The position numbers and the translations under genes are program-made. From CAUUGB01 sp963544615 (GTDB lineage: Bacteria > Patescibacteriota > Microgenomatia > UBA1400 > PJMF01), in the NCBI GenBank assembly GCA_963544615.1, contig CAUUGB010000002.1, forward strand, positions 1-47,669: a stretch of DNA of 47,669 nucleotides, in the 5' to 3' direction. A model generated the notes under the pieces. That model saw only the letters and a list, made by a program, of their open reading frames with translations. It did no database searches and was not told where the DNA came from. The stretch's first letter is position 1. Each line of letters opens with the position of its first letter. Shown here piece after piece: positions 7,107-15,975 of this stretch.

Positions 7107-10100
7107 TTATTGCAGTTGCCACCTTTGTTGCCAACGCTTGTTTTTTTCGGCTAATCTTTGGGGATGAAACATCAGGACAAATAAAGCCGGCACATATAAA
7201 AGTAGTAGCACTCCAGAAAAAGTTAGTCCAGCGATAATCGATCCACCCAAGCCTTGCCACATCGGATTAGATAAGGTAATAGGCACTAAACCAATAATAG
7301 TGGTGAGGGAAGTCAGCAAGATTGGCTGGAGTCTCTCCACACTACCGTCAATAACACTTTGGGCAAAAGATTTGCCGCTGTCTAAATTTTGATTAATTCG
7401 CTCCACTATTAAAATAGAGTTGTTGACTACAATTCCAAATAAGGCCAAAATACCTACAAAAGCAGGCATTGATAAAGCAATCCCAAAGAGAGCAAAAATA
7501 ATAAAAACTCCCGAGATAGCTACAGGAATAACTGTCATAATAATAAAAGCTTTGCGGAAAGAGCGCATTTGCATTACTAAGGTAAATAAAATTAAAAATC
7601 CCGCAATTCCCATAGCAAAATAAATTTCTTGAATTGCATCCTGATTGGTTTTGCTGGCTCCTTCACTCACTGGTCGGTAACCAGAAGGCAAATTAAGTTC
7701 ATTGACAATATATTGTTGCAGTTGCTGGTTAACGCTGGTAGCTGAATAACCTTCAACTACATTCGCTTTAGCATTGACTATTCTTTGGTAATTGTTGCGA
7801 TTGATTTGTGCTAAACTAGGTTCAAGTACAAATTTACCCAAACTACCTAAAGTCACCTCACTACCAGTATTGGTAGGGATGACTAAATTAGTTAATTCAC
7901 TTAGTTGTGGATTGTCATTTTGGGTGCGCCAATTTATTTCTATTTCTTCACCATGGCGCATAATTTTGCCTAAAGTAAAACCACTGGTAACACTGCGCAG
8001 ATAACCACCAATTTGATTAAGACTCAAACCATAGGCAATTAATTGTTCTTGATTGGGAACAAAAATAATGCGCTGATTATTATCATCAACGTTATTGCTA
8101 GCCTCGCTGACACCAGGATGCTTTTTAAGCCAAGAGGTGATTTGTTGAATTTTTGCTGTTAAAACTTGCAAGTCATCACCGGCAATGCCAATGCCAATAT
8201 CAGCTTCGCCAGTAATGCTAGAATTATCGTCTAAGACACGCATTTCTCCATAGGGGTTAGTTTTCCAGCGTTCACGCAGTTGAGTGGCTATCTTAAATGA
8301 GGGCAGGGGGCGGTTTTCCTCTAAATTAATAGTAAAAAGAATTTTATTTTCATTGCTTGAAGCACTCACTAAATTAGAATTGCTGCCGCGATTAGTTTGG
8401 GCGGTAGCATAGGTAAGATATGGAGTATCGAGCAGTTGGGGAAGAACTTCTTTAGCTACTTGAGCCACTTTTTCTTTATTAGTGCCTATGGGTAAAACCA
8501 GTTGCATTTCTATTTGGTCGTCATCTTCTTTAGGAAAAAACTCATTTTTTACTTGTCCAAAAATTGGTAAAGCAAATGCGGTAAGAGTTACTACCCCAAT
8601 GGCGAATAGCAGTTTTTTGCAAGTGGGTAAATGATTGACAAATTTATTTAATAAAGTGCGGTAATAATTTTCTAAAGTGGTGGTAGTTACCCAACCTGTT
8701 TGCAGTTTGTGAGATATTTTACTGACCAAATTATTGCGAGCAAATTTAGTTTTGAGTTGTAAACGAAGAATTATAGCTACGTAAAGGAGTAACCAACTTA
8801 GAGGAATTACTAAAAATGAAAAAATATTTTTGGGTAATACCAGTAACAGTCCGCTAGAACTGCCAATAAAAAGTAAACCTAAGCATAACTTTTGCACTCT
8901 AGTAGGCAGTTGCGGTTGCAGTAGAAAAATTCCCAAAGGTAGCGTGAGTAAAAAGGCAATCAGTGCTGAACCTAAAATTGCCAAAGTTACTACAATGCTT
9001 AAGGTTTTGAAAAACACTCCCATCACTCCGCTCATAATAACAAGCGGCAAAAATGCCCACACTGTGGTGAGATTAGTAGCTAACAAAGCCATAAAAAATT
9101 CTTGCCAAACTTTAATGCCAGCAGCGAGAGGGTTTTGTTTTTGCTTGGCATATTCTCGGCTTAAGGAGGTAGCAACTACAATGGCATTATCTACCAGCAT
9201 GCCTAAAGCGAGCAGGAGTGAAAAAAGAGAAATAAAGTTTAAAGTTAACTTAAAATAAACAATGCCACTAAAAGTAAACAGCATCACTAGCGGAATGCTC
9301 ATAGTAGCAATCACTGCTTCTTTAAGACCCAAAAATAGCAACATGACTAAAAACACCAAAATAGCGGTAGTAAGCATGTTATTTTCTAATTCTGAAAAAA
9401 TATCATTGATTTCTTTGCCGTAATCAGTTAAAGATCGCAGCGTAAATTGAGGATAGTCTGCCAGCAGTTTAGTGGCAGTTTCTTTAGAAATCTTGGCATT
9501 TTTATCAATTGGGGTACCGGCAGCTTTATAAACATTAAAAGTTACCACTTCATTGATTTGCTGCTGGTTGTCAATTTGCCAAGCATTGCTCTTTTCTGGT
9601 TTATCTTGTTCATAGATTTGCGCTAATTCACCCAAGCGATATGTTTTGCCGCCAGCACTAATAATGGTGGCGCGCAAACTTTCAATATCTTTAATTTGTT
9701 TGTTAACTCCTAGTAAGTAGTCAAAACCTTGAGTTTGCACTTTTCCTAGAGGCAGATTTTCGGTTAAACTATCAATGGTGCTGGTGAGTAAAAATGGACT
9801 CAAGCTAGAGCGAGCAAGTTTTTCTCTGTCAAATACCACCGCAATTTCGCGCTCACCAAATCCTGATGTTTCCACACGGTCAATAGTGGGCAATTGTTCT
9901 AATTGTTTTTTGAGTTTTTCTGCTACTCTATCCAATCCTAAGCGATCTTGTCCTTCAATGGTGAAACTCCATACTGGCAGTTCACTAAAATCAATTTTAT
10001 TAACTGTGGGGGTTAAAGCTTGAGCAGGGAGCGAGGTAGCAGCTACTTTTTGTTGGACTTCACGTAGGGCATCATCAGCATTAATGTTTTTGCTAAAACG

Positions 10101-10385
10101 GACAATAATTAAAGACATGCCTTCAGCACTGGTAGACTCTACTTCGTCTATTTCTTTAATGCCACGAATTTTATCTTCTAAGGGAATGGTTAAAAGTTCT
10201 TCAGTATCATTGGGACTGGCTTTAGGTAGCACACAAGAAACCACAATCACGGGTAAATCAATGGTGGGCATTAATTCGCGAGAAAGAGTAAACCAAGAAT
10301 AAAGACCTAATAAAATTACCGATAAATAAGCAAAAATAATTAAGCGCTTATTGCTTAAATATTTGCTAATTAATGAGTTTGACAT
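7107..10385 (-). CDS. RND-family efflux transporter (AcrB-like)
   Basis: Proton-driven efflux pump of the resistance-nodulation-division superfamily, in the cytoplasmic membrane. 1092 aa with the duplicated layout: TM1 at about 12-32, a large exported loop, a TM2-6 cluster, TM7 near 590, a second loop, and a TM8-12 cluster at the end. The TM4 motif is LALGMLVDNAIVV near residue 395: the first Asp of the AcrB Asp pair is kept, the second is Asn. The TM10 motif reads GIVVNNSILIVERI, without the AcrB Lys. Both variants occur in RND pumps outside the AcrB subgroup. The ATG at 10385 is 3 bases after the stop of the adaptor gene, with GGAG before it, so the two form an operon. Substrate unknown. 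Confidence 0.93.
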   Translation of the reverse strand: MSNSLISKYLSNKRLIIFAYLSVILLGLYSWFTLSRELMPTIDLPVIVVSCVLPKASPNDTEELLTIPLEDKIRGIKEIDEVESTSAEGMSLIIVRFSKNINADDALREVQQKVAATSLPAQALTPTVNKIDFSELPVWSFTIEGQDRLGLDRVAEKLKKQLEQLPTIDRVETSGFGEREIAVVFDREKLARSSLSPFLLTSTIDSLTENLPLGKVQTQGFDYLLGVNKQIKDIESLRATIISAGGKTYRLGELAQIYEQDKPEKSNAWQIDNQQQINEVVTFNVYKAAGTPIDKNAKISKETATKLLADYPQFTLRSLTDYGKEINDIFSELENNMLTTAILVFLVMLLFLGLKEAVIATMSIPLVMLFTFSGIVYFKLTLNFISLFSLLLALGMLVDNAIVVATSLSREYAKQKQNPLAAGIKVWQEFFMALLATNLTTVWAFLPLVIMSGVMGVFFKTLSIVVTLAILGSALIAFLLTLPLGIFLLQPQLPTRVQKLCLGLLFIGSSSGLLLVLPKNIFSFLVIPLSWLLLYVAIILRLQLKTKFARNNLVSKISHKLQTGWVTTTTLENYYRTLLNKFVNHLPTCKKLLFAIGVVTLTAFALPIFGQVKNEFFPKEDDDQIEMQLVLPIGTNKEKVAQVAKEVLPQLLDTPYLTYATAQTNRGSNSNLVSASSNENKILFTINLEENRPLPSFKIATQLRERWKTNPYGEMRVLDDNSSITGEADIGIGIAGDDLQVLTAKIQQITSWLKKHPGVSEASNNVDDNNQRIIFVPNQEQLIAYGLSLNQIGGYLRSVTSGFTLGKIMRHGEEIEINWRTQNDNPQLSELTNLVIPTNTGSEVTLGSLGKFVLEPSLAQINRNNYQRIVNAKANVVEGYSATSVNQQLQQYIVNELNLPSGYRPVSEGASKTNQDAIQEIYFAMGIAGFLILFTLVMQMRSFRKAFIIMTVIPVAISGVFIIFALFGIALSMPAFVGILALFGIVVNNSILIVERINQNLDSGKSFAQSVIDGSVERLQPILLTSLTTIIGLVPITLSNPMWQGLGGSIIAGLTFSGVLLLLYVPALFVLMFHPQRLAEKNKRWQQRWQLQ

Positions 10386-10388
10386 CGC

Positions 10389-11630
10389 TTACTCCAAGCT
10401 AATTTTTTCACCATCTAGCAAGAGATTATTTAAGATTACCCGGTCGCTTGCTTCTAAACCTGCTTTAACAATTACAGCGTCACCAATAATCTCTCCTAAT
10501 TCAATTTGTTTCTGCTTGGCAATCAACTCACCTTGTTGGTTTTGTCCCACCACATAAAGGTAACTTTTATCATGAGATTGATAAATACATTTTAGCGGCA
10601 GCAGTTGCTGTCCGGGGGTATTTAGCAAAGGCAGATAAATTTTAAGTCTGGCGTTGTGAGCTAGTTGAAGAGCAATATCTGGTGCCACACTAAAAGTTAA
10701 TTGATAAGTGTTTTCTTGTTTGGGCGCATAAGAGATATAATCAAAAGTAGCCGGATAGCGCTGCGTGCCAAGTTCAAAAGTGGCCGGTTGTTGCGGATTA
10801 AGATAGCGAATAACATTTTCGCTGGTAATAAGCTCTAGTTTAACTTCATCTTTTTCGGCTTTAACAATGGCCACTACTTGTCCTGGATTGACAGTTTGCC
10901 CTTGGTGAACAGTAATTTTTTCTACCACCCCTTTAACCGGTGAACTCGGGCGCATTAAGCCAGCGGTAATGCTAGCCAATTTAAGATTAAGTTCAGCGCT
11001 ATCTAAGCCTAATTGCTGCTGTCTTTTACTCATCTCTTCTTGAAGAGTTTGCAGTTGAGAGTTTTGTTGACCAGAGTAGGCAGTGTAAGCATCACCATTG
11101 CCACCATAACCAGAGCGGGTAGGATTGGTTTCCCAACGAGTTACCCAAGCAGTGTTTTGGTTAAGCTCACTGTTAATTTCGTTAATTTCGCTTTGATTCC
11201 AATAATTAGCATGAGTCGCCAACCATTGTTTTTGGGCTAATTCCAGTTGCACAGCGGGAATATTATGACCTTGGTAGGTGCTAGATAATTGTACTAAGGC
11301 GCCACCTTTGGTAATTTTTTCACCTTCTTTAGCGCGGACATGCTGAACCACTCCTGCTTGTTGAGCACTAATTTCTAAAACACCGCGATGATTAACTTTA
11401 GCCACTGTTTCTAATTGATGACTGCCGGGTTGATAAACACTCACCAGAGTGGGTTTACTGGTGGTTTGTTTATCACCGGCGAGTTTACTTTCTCGATAAT
11501 AGTTACTAAGTAAAATTAAAGCGAGCAAAATTGCTAAGCTAAGATAAAAAATTAGCCAAGATTTACCAATCACTAACTGACGTAAACCTCTAAGCATATT
11601 TTTAATTAAATTAATTATTTTATTTAGCAT
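10389..11630 (-). CDS. RND membrane-fusion (HlyD/AcrA-type) adaptor
   Basis: Periplasmic-adaptor-type partner of the RND pump that follows. 413 aa: one N-terminal membrane helix (about 25-44), a first lipoyl half near 80-115 (VLEISAQQAGVVQHVRAKEGEKITKGG, read in parts), a coiled-coil hairpin at about 125-210 with a Gly/Tyr-rich insert (SGYGGNGDAYTAYSG), the second lipoyl half (KGVVEKITVHQGQTVNPGQV), and beta-barrel/membrane-proximal parts to the end. Preceded by AAGGAA 4 bases before the ATG and by a TATAAT at 11687-11692, giving a leader of about 50 nt, unlike the leaderless genes. No outer-membrane factor gene is present in the window. Confidence 0.9.
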   Translation of the reverse strand: MLNKIINLIKNMLRGLRQLVIGKSWLIFYLSLAILLALILLSNYYRESKLAGDKQTTSKPTLVSVYQPGSHQLETVAKVNHRGVLEISAQQAGVVQHVRAKEGEKITKGGALVQLSSTYQGHNIPAVQLELAQKQWLATHANYWNQSEINEINSELNQNTAWVTRWETNPTRSGYGGNGDAYTAYSGQQNSQLQTLQEEMSKRQQQLGLDSAELNLKLASITAGLMRPSSPVKGVVEKITVHQGQTVNPGQVVAIVKAEKDEVKLELITSENVIRYLNPQQPATFELGTQRYPATFDYISYAPKQENTYQLTFSVAPDIALQLAHNARLKIYLPLLNTPGQQLLPLKCIYQSHDKSYLYVVGQNQQGELIAKQKQIELGEIIGDAVIVKAGLEASDRVILNNLLLDGEKISLE

Positions 11631-11686
11631 TAAATTCCTTAAAAAATGGACTTGTAGCTGCTATTTGTGGGAAAGTAAAAGAGAAT

Positions 11687-11692
11687 ATTATA
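11687..11692 (-). promoter_or_regulatory. -10 box of the efflux operon
   Basis: TATAAT on the minus strand, 56 bases before the ATG of the adaptor gene. The leader of about 50 nt contains a ribosome site (AAGGAA). No clear -35 or terminator-like fold was seen. The rest of 11693-11798 shows nothing recognisable. Confidence 0.5.
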
Positions 11693-11798
11693 TCACAATA
11701 AAGTGTTTAGTAAATAGTTTCGCGTATTGTGACAGATACATATTGAACACCGATGAGCATAAACACGCTAGAATGGTCAATACCAGTGAAGTTTCTAC

Positions 11799-12458
11799 CT
11801 AAATACTAAGAAAAGCACTCACTACCGATATGGTGTTGACTATCACATCAAACGGTACCAATAAAAAATCATCACCACTTACTATTCTCATCATCACTAT
11901 CACTATTATGATAGTTAGTGGTATCACCATGATTACTGCTACCACTGTGCTCGCCAGCATTAAAGCAGAAATTGGCTGGCGATATTTAGTTATCATTGCT
12001 ATTTGATAACACACATGCCCTACACCCGTTAATAGTAAAGCTAAAGCAAAAACTATCAACGCTGCCGCCATTTCTGCCACAATAATAAGAGCATCAAAAC
12101 CTTCATAATGATTATAAGTAATTTCTAAATAAATTGCTCCCACCACGGGTAATATACTTACCAAGGTAATCACATAAAGGGGGATATCAGTATCTTTGAG
12201 TTGACGATAAACCCGGCGAATAATCATAAAAGCCAGCGGAATAGCTATGGGGATTAACCCCAGGGAAAACTCCCCTAACCACCCCATCAAGAAATTAGCT
12301 AAAATAAAAGCTAACAATAGCGCAATGGTGATTAAGAGCATTAATAAGCTAATTTTTCTGACAAGCAAAAACCGTCTCAATAAATTATCTGTGCCTTTAT
12401 TTAAAATATGACTCTTTTGCTTGGAAGCAAGAGTGGTGAGAGATGATTTTTTCGTCAC
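11799..12458 (-). CDS. Multi-pass membrane protein, unknown
   Basis: A 219-aa protein with a short basic N-terminus (TKKSSLTTLASKQKSHILNK) and five probable membrane helices at about 34-57, 61-80, 96-113, 124-150 and 165-192. The last helix is very rich in Val/Ile, and further hydrophobic residues run to the C-terminus. No conserved motif recognised. The start is GTG at 12458, six bases after a TAAAAT box, which supports this start over others. Confidence 0.75.
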   Translation of the reverse strand: MTKKSSLTTLASKQKSHILNKGTDNLLRRFLLVRKISLLMLLITIALLLAFILANFLMGWLGEFSLGLIPIAIPLAFMIIRRVYRQLKDTDIPLYVITLVSILPVVGAIYLEITYNHYEGFDALIIVAEMAAALIVFALALLLTGVGHVCYQIAMITKYRQPISALMLASTVVAVIMVIPLTIIIVIVMMRIVSGDDFLLVPFDVIVNTISVVSAFLSI

Positions 12459-12464
12459 CCTGTT

Positions 12465-12470
12465 ATTTTA
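12465..12470 (-). promoter_or_regulatory. -10 box, leaderless start at 12458
   Basis: TAAAAT on the minus strand, six bases (AACAGG) before the GTG. Hexamer and spacer closely resemble the promoter at 7063-7068 (TAAAAT-AACAGT), down to the first four spacer bases. Confidence 0.6.
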
Positions 12471-12541
12471 TAAAAAAAAGTTGATAAAAGCAATATTTTG
12501 CATAACCTCACTGTAATTTTTGACTTTGATATCTATTCCTT

Positions 12542-12547
12542 TATAAT
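12542..12547 (+). promoter_or_regulatory. -10 box of the Big2-like surface protein gene
   Basis: TATAAT followed by a leader of about 30 nt that carries TAGGAAAG before the ATG at 12584. This gene is therefore of the leadered, Shine-Dalgarno type. Confidence 0.5.
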
Positions 12548-12583
12548 GAACAACTACTAATAGCTAATAGGAAAGTTTTATAG

Positions 12584-13438
12584 ATGAATAAATCTGGCCT
12601 CTCTTTTTTTTATGTTTTATCTGGAGCCGCTGTGCTCTCATTAGTGGGGATTTTTTTTCTTTGTCGCTCTCGTTTGGGTGGTTTGCCCCATCAAGCTACT
12701 GGATCGCAGGAGCAAATTGCAGACTTGCCAAAAAAAGCTCCCCAATCTCAACAAACTGAGGTGCAAACACCTAACTTATCCGCACCAAATACTCAAGCTC
12801 AACCTCAAGATACGTCGGCAATCGCTGATTTTTATGATATCTCACCACCTAATGAAGATATTATTTTAGAGGCATCAGCACAACAAGTAAGTCCTGGCGA
12901 CACTGTCCATATTAGAGCTAGAGCTAAAAATGACCAAGTTTTAACTGAGGTTAGTTTTGTGCCTGTTGGTGATGGCACTGCTATTAGTAATGATAATTAC
13001 CAATTAGATGCCGATGGGCTAGGATTTAAGGTGACCATACCTGCAAATTTTACTGGGGTACAAGAGTTTGGCGCCGTGGGACTGATTAATGGTGAAGTAG
13101 CTATATCTAACAAGCTGGCAATTGTTTCTAGTCCTGAGCCCAATCAACCGATTGCTTATATTAGTTTTTATGGCTTTAATGGACCGACAGCTTCCTTTCT
13201 TCAAGGAGCAGAAATTCCCTTAATGGTGCGCGGTTGTAATGGCAGTAGCCAATGCTACGATATTTCCCATCATCAATTGGGTACCACTTATAGTGTTAGC
13301 GATCCTGCTATTGGTAAAATCTCTCCAGATGGCATGTTTGAAGCACTTTCTCCTGGTGTAGTAACAGTAACTGCTTACTATAAACACTTTAGTGCCAACA
13401 TGGAAATTACCGTGAGACCTGAAATGACATTGCCGTGA
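12584..13438 (+). CDS. Anchored surface protein with bacterial Ig-like (Big2) domain
   Basis: A 284-aa protein: signal anchor at about 5-26 (FFYVLSGAAVLSLVGIFFL), then a Gln/Pro/Thr-rich linker to about residue 85, then two beta-rich regions. The first (about 90-185) resembles an Ig-like or Y_Y_Y-type domain (QVSPGDTVHIRARAKN). The second (about 190-280) ends with YSVSDPAIGKISPDGMFEAL and SPGVVTVTAYY, which is the signature of a Big2 domain. It contains NGSSQCYDISH with one of its Cys. Likely exposed on the cell surface. Ends with TGA. Confidence 0.75.
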   Translation: MNKSGLSFFYVLSGAAVLSLVGIFFLCRSRLGGLPHQATGSQEQIADLPKKAPQSQQTEVQTPNLSAPNTQAQPQDTSAIADFYDISPPNEDIILEASAQQVSPGDTVHIRARAKNDQVLTEVSFVPVGDGTAISNDNYQLDADGLGFKVTIPANFTGVQEFGAVGLINGEVAISNKLAIVSSPEPNQPIAYISFYGFNGPTASFLQGAEIPLMVRGCNGSSQCYDISHHQLGTTYSVSDPAIGKISPDGMFEALSPGVVTVTAYYKHFSANMEITVRPEMTLP

Positions 13439-13646
13439 AGTTTCAAGACATTATTAGTTCATGTTTACTTTTTATGGTCAGAGATAGTGTGATCTAGGAT
13501 GAGAAATATCGCTAGATTTCATCATCATCTTGCCACCAACTACTAGCTCTCTTGCCTACTGGTAGTCAAATCTCCCTAAGCTCTTGGTTTCGCTTTAACT
13601 AATAGAAATATAGGCGAATGACTATATATTTAAGGACACAAAAACT

Positions 13647-14972
13647 TCAAGAATGTTTCAATTTGAGAGCAGCAAATTTTTTTTGCATAGTCGGGTTAGC
13701 ACGCACTAATTTTTTAATAGTTAAATCTGCGGCTTTATTATTTGCCAAGCGCAAATTATTTTCTGAGGAAAGTAGTGCTTCTTTGGTTTTTTGTAAATGG
13801 CCAATAGTTTTGTCTATTTCCTCTATAGCAGTTTTAAATCTGTTGCTCGCAATTTGATAATTTTTGGCAAAAGCTTTCTTAAAAGAGAGCATATTTTCTT
13901 CAAAAGAAGTAATATCTAAATTTTGAGCTTTAATAAGAGCTAATTCCTTTTTGTATTGTAAAGATTTACTAGCAGCATTGCGTAAAATGCTAATTAGCGG
14001 GATAAAAAATTGCGGTCTAATAACGTACATTTTTTCAAAACGATAAGAAACATCAACAATGCCGGTGTTATAAAGCTCATTGTCAGTTTCTAGTAAAGAA
14101 ACTAAAACCGCGTATTCACAATTTTTTTCTCTACGGTCTTTATCTAATTCTTTCAAGAAATCTTCATTTTTTCTTTTGCAGGCAGTTTGATTGTTTTCAT
14201 TTTTCATCTCAAACATAATGCTGACTAACTCTAAATTTTGTTCATCATATTCGCGAAAAATATAATCTCCTTTACTACCAGTACGCGCATCGTTGTCTTT
14301 TTGAAAATAAGCGTGAGGAAAAGCAGTGGCACGCAGTTTATTAAATTCAATTTCGCAGTGTTGTTCTAAGCTTTCCCCCAACATTTTGGTGGAAAGCTTA
14401 GTTTTTAAGTCCTGATAATATGCAATCAAATCATCTTTGTTTTTGAGTTCCTGCTGAAATTTTTCTTTGAGTAAATTTTGGGCTAATTGTGCTTGAGCAC
14501 TGTTTTGTTCCAGTTGATGTTGCAATTGACTGCATTGTTTTTCAATTTGTTTTACCGATTGACTAATGGCAAGTTTTTTCTCGGCTTCACTGGTAGCTAA
14601 TTTGGCTTGCAATTTAACAATTTCATTATCTTTAGCTGCTAAATTTTTTTGCCAATTACTAGTTGCTTGAGCTTGGGCAAGTTGAATTGCTGCCTCTTTT
14701 TCTTTCTTGAGAGTGGCGATTTGACTAAGATATTGTTGTTGGTGTAATTGCTCTTCTAGTTGACTTTTTTCTTTTAGAGCTTGGGTAGCTTTAAGCAGTT
14801 TGGCATTAAAAGCCTGTTTTTTAATTGAAGCCACCACGCTTTTAATGGTGCTTTTGTCAATATCAATTTCGTGTAAACTATTTAAATCAATTAGATCGCC
14901 CTTAGCGCCGTCTTCTTGCAGTTGGAGCGTGTTTTCATCACGAATACTAACTTTTAGTTTTTTGCCCCTCAT
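13647..14972 (-). CDS. DUF2130 protein with long coiled coil
   Basis: A 441-aa soluble protein. Residues about 50-200 are a Gln/Lys/Glu/Ala-rich coiled coil. The conserved DUF2130 core follows at about 205-330: GESLEQHCEIEFNKLR, DARTGSKGDYIFRE, VSIMFEMKNEN, then DFLKELDKDRREKNCEYAVLVS. The spaced E...D...E-x-K pattern is consistent with a PD-(D/E)XK nuclease-like fold, as proposed for this family, but activity is not established. A second helical part closes the protein. It ends in TGA and sits just after a tRNA-Ser gene on the same strand (17 bases). A TAAAAT lies one base before the ATG, too near to serve this start. Confidence 0.85.
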   Translation of the reverse strand: MRGKKLKVSIRDENTLQLQEDGAKGDLIDLNSLHEIDIDKSTIKSVVASIKKQAFNAKLLKATQALKEKSQLEEQLHQQQYLSQIATLKKEKEAAIQLAQAQATSNWQKNLAAKDNEIVKLQAKLATSEAEKKLAISQSVKQIEKQCSQLQHQLEQNSAQAQLAQNLLKEKFQQELKNKDDLIAYYQDLKTKLSTKMLGESLEQHCEIEFNKLRATAFPHAYFQKDNDARTGSKGDYIFREYDEQNLELVSIMFEMKNENNQTACKRKNEDFLKELDKDRREKNCEYAVLVSLLETDNELYNTGIVDVSYRFEKMYVIRPQFFIPLISILRNAASKSLQYKKELALIKAQNLDITSFEENMLSFKKAFAKNYQIASNRFKTAIEEIDKTIGHLQKTKEALLSSENNLRLANNKAADLTIKKLVRANPTMQKKFAALKLKHS

Positions 14973-14988
14973 AATTTTAGTGCTCTAG

Positions 14989-15074
14989 CGGAGGTAGTGG
15001 GAGTCGAACCCACGAAGCCGTTGCCGGACTCACGCTTTCCAAGCGTGTGCAATTGACCACTATGCGATACCTCC
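14989..15074 (-). tRNA. tRNA-Ser (GGA)
   Basis: Acceptor stem GGAGGTA/TACCTCC, discriminator G, anticodon loop containing GGA (stem CACGC/GCGTG), a long variable arm (TCCGGCAACGGCTT region) and a canonical T-arm GTGGG-TTCGACT-CCCAC. CCA is not encoded; the base after the discriminator starts CTA. Confidence 0.97.
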
Positions 15075-15106
15075 CAAAATGTGTGCGCATTATCAATACC
15101 AATCTT

Positions 15107-15112
15107 ATTATA
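15107..15112 (-). promoter_or_regulatory. -10 box of tRNA-Ser
   Basis: TATAAT on the minus strand, 32 bases before the mature tRNA 5' end. Confidence 0.45.
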
Positions 15113-15178
15113 GCGTATAAATGTTGTTTTTTAACGCCTCAAGAAAGTGAAAATTAGGATAAATAAAATCTTATCGGT

Positions 15179-15184
15179 TATAAT
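15179..15184 (+). promoter_or_regulatory. -10 box, leaderless start at 15191
   Basis: TATAAT followed by exactly six bases (ATCAAC) and ATG; transcription +1 falls on the start codon. Confidence 0.7.
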
Positions 15185-15190
15185 ATCAAC

Positions 15191-15907
15191 ATGCTGAGAA
15201 TATTTTTGGCCAGTTTTTGGGTTTTCTCTTGCAGTCTGTTACTGCTGACTGTCACCACCTTTTATGCTAATGCTTTTGTCCCAGATAATTGGCAAGCATT
15301 AACAACTAAATTTCATCCTCAAACTCCTCAAGTTAGCCAAACTATTGAGACTGGTGAGACAAATCTTCAAGAGGAGTTGCCACCAGAGACTAATTTAGCC
15401 CAAACAGCTGACGCCCGGGCTCATTTGGTGGCAAATTTTATTGCTCGAAATGATCATGGCAAAAATTCTCCTCTGCAACCATATGCAGAGTGGGGAGTTA
15501 AATTTGTGGAAATTGCTGATGAATTTGGGATAGATTTTCGGCTCCTGCCAGCCATTGCTAGAAAAGAGAGTACTTTTTGTAAAAGCAATATTGCCCGTAA
15601 ATATTACAATTGTTTTGGTTTTGGGGTGCCTGCTAGTGGGATTACCGAGGCGGGTAAATTTAGCTCTTTTGAAGAGGGTGCTAGGGCGGTGGCGGCGGCA
15701 CTCAAGCGCAATTATTTGGATAAAGGCTTAACTGACCCAGAGGCAATTATGAATAAGTATTGTCCGCCTTCAAATGGTGCTTGGGCCAGCGACCTTAATA
15801 AATGGTTAGCGGAAATGCGCTATGACCAGAAAGGCGTTGTTGATACACAAATTAAGAATGCCAATTTAGAGGAATTTGTCTCTAGTAGTGCCGCTCAAGA
15901 GTTGTAG
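15191..15907 (+). CDS. Exported lysozyme/glucosaminidase-like protein
   Basis: A 238-aa protein with an N-terminal signal or anchor (residues 1-26, IFLASFWVFSCSLLLLTVTTF) and a linker rich in Pro/Thr/Glu to about 75. The domain at about 80-215 has a lysozyme-like arrangement: DFRLLPAIARKESTFC with a candidate catalytic Glu near 132, then NCFGFGVPASG, FSSFEEGARAVAAALKRNY, and a PEAIMNKYCPPSNGAWASDL ending. This matches the layout of glucosaminidase/lytic transglycosylase-type proteins, which cut peptidoglycan glycan strands. Together with mltG and the Mur ligases it points to cell-wall turnover. The exact family was not confirmed. Confidence 0.75.
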   Translation: MLRIFLASFWVFSCSLLLLTVTTFYANAFVPDNWQALTTKFHPQTPQVSQTIETGETNLQEELPPETNLAQTADARAHLVANFIARNDHGKNSPLQPYAEWGVKFVEIADEFGIDFRLLPAIARKESTFCKSNIARKYYNCFGFGVPASGITEAGKFSSFEEGARAVAAALKRNYLDKGLTDPEAIMNKYCPPSNGAWASDLNKWLAEMRYDQKGVVDTQIKNANLEEFVSSSAAQEL

Positions 15908-15941
15908 TTAAAGATAGAGTTTGTTAGCTTTACAACATATA

Positions 15942-15969
15942 TTGACACCATAATAATTTGTGTTATAAT
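15942..15969 (+). promoter_or_regulatory. Consensus sigma70-type promoter of the small RNA
   Basis: TTGACA at 15942-15947 and TATAAT at 15964-15969 with a 16-base spacer. It is the only promoter found here with both hexamers perfect. Predicted +1 is A at 15976. Confidence 0.85.
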
Positions 15970-15975
15970 ACACTT

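Noticed and set aside
7066..7260. 64-aa minus-strand ORF at the 3' end of the RND gene
   Set aside because: Lies mostly within the RND coding sequence in another frame, with no promoter or ribosome site of its own.
8830..9258. 142-aa plus-strand ORF inside the RND pump gene
   Set aside because: Antisense to a strong RND coding frame, no ribosome site, composition of a shadow frame. The same applies to the other antisense ORFs inside rpoB, rpoC and uvrC.
13439..13646. Possible hidden gene or RNA in the 208-base gap
   Set aside because: Only very short frames, no paired promoter and terminator; nothing supportable seen.
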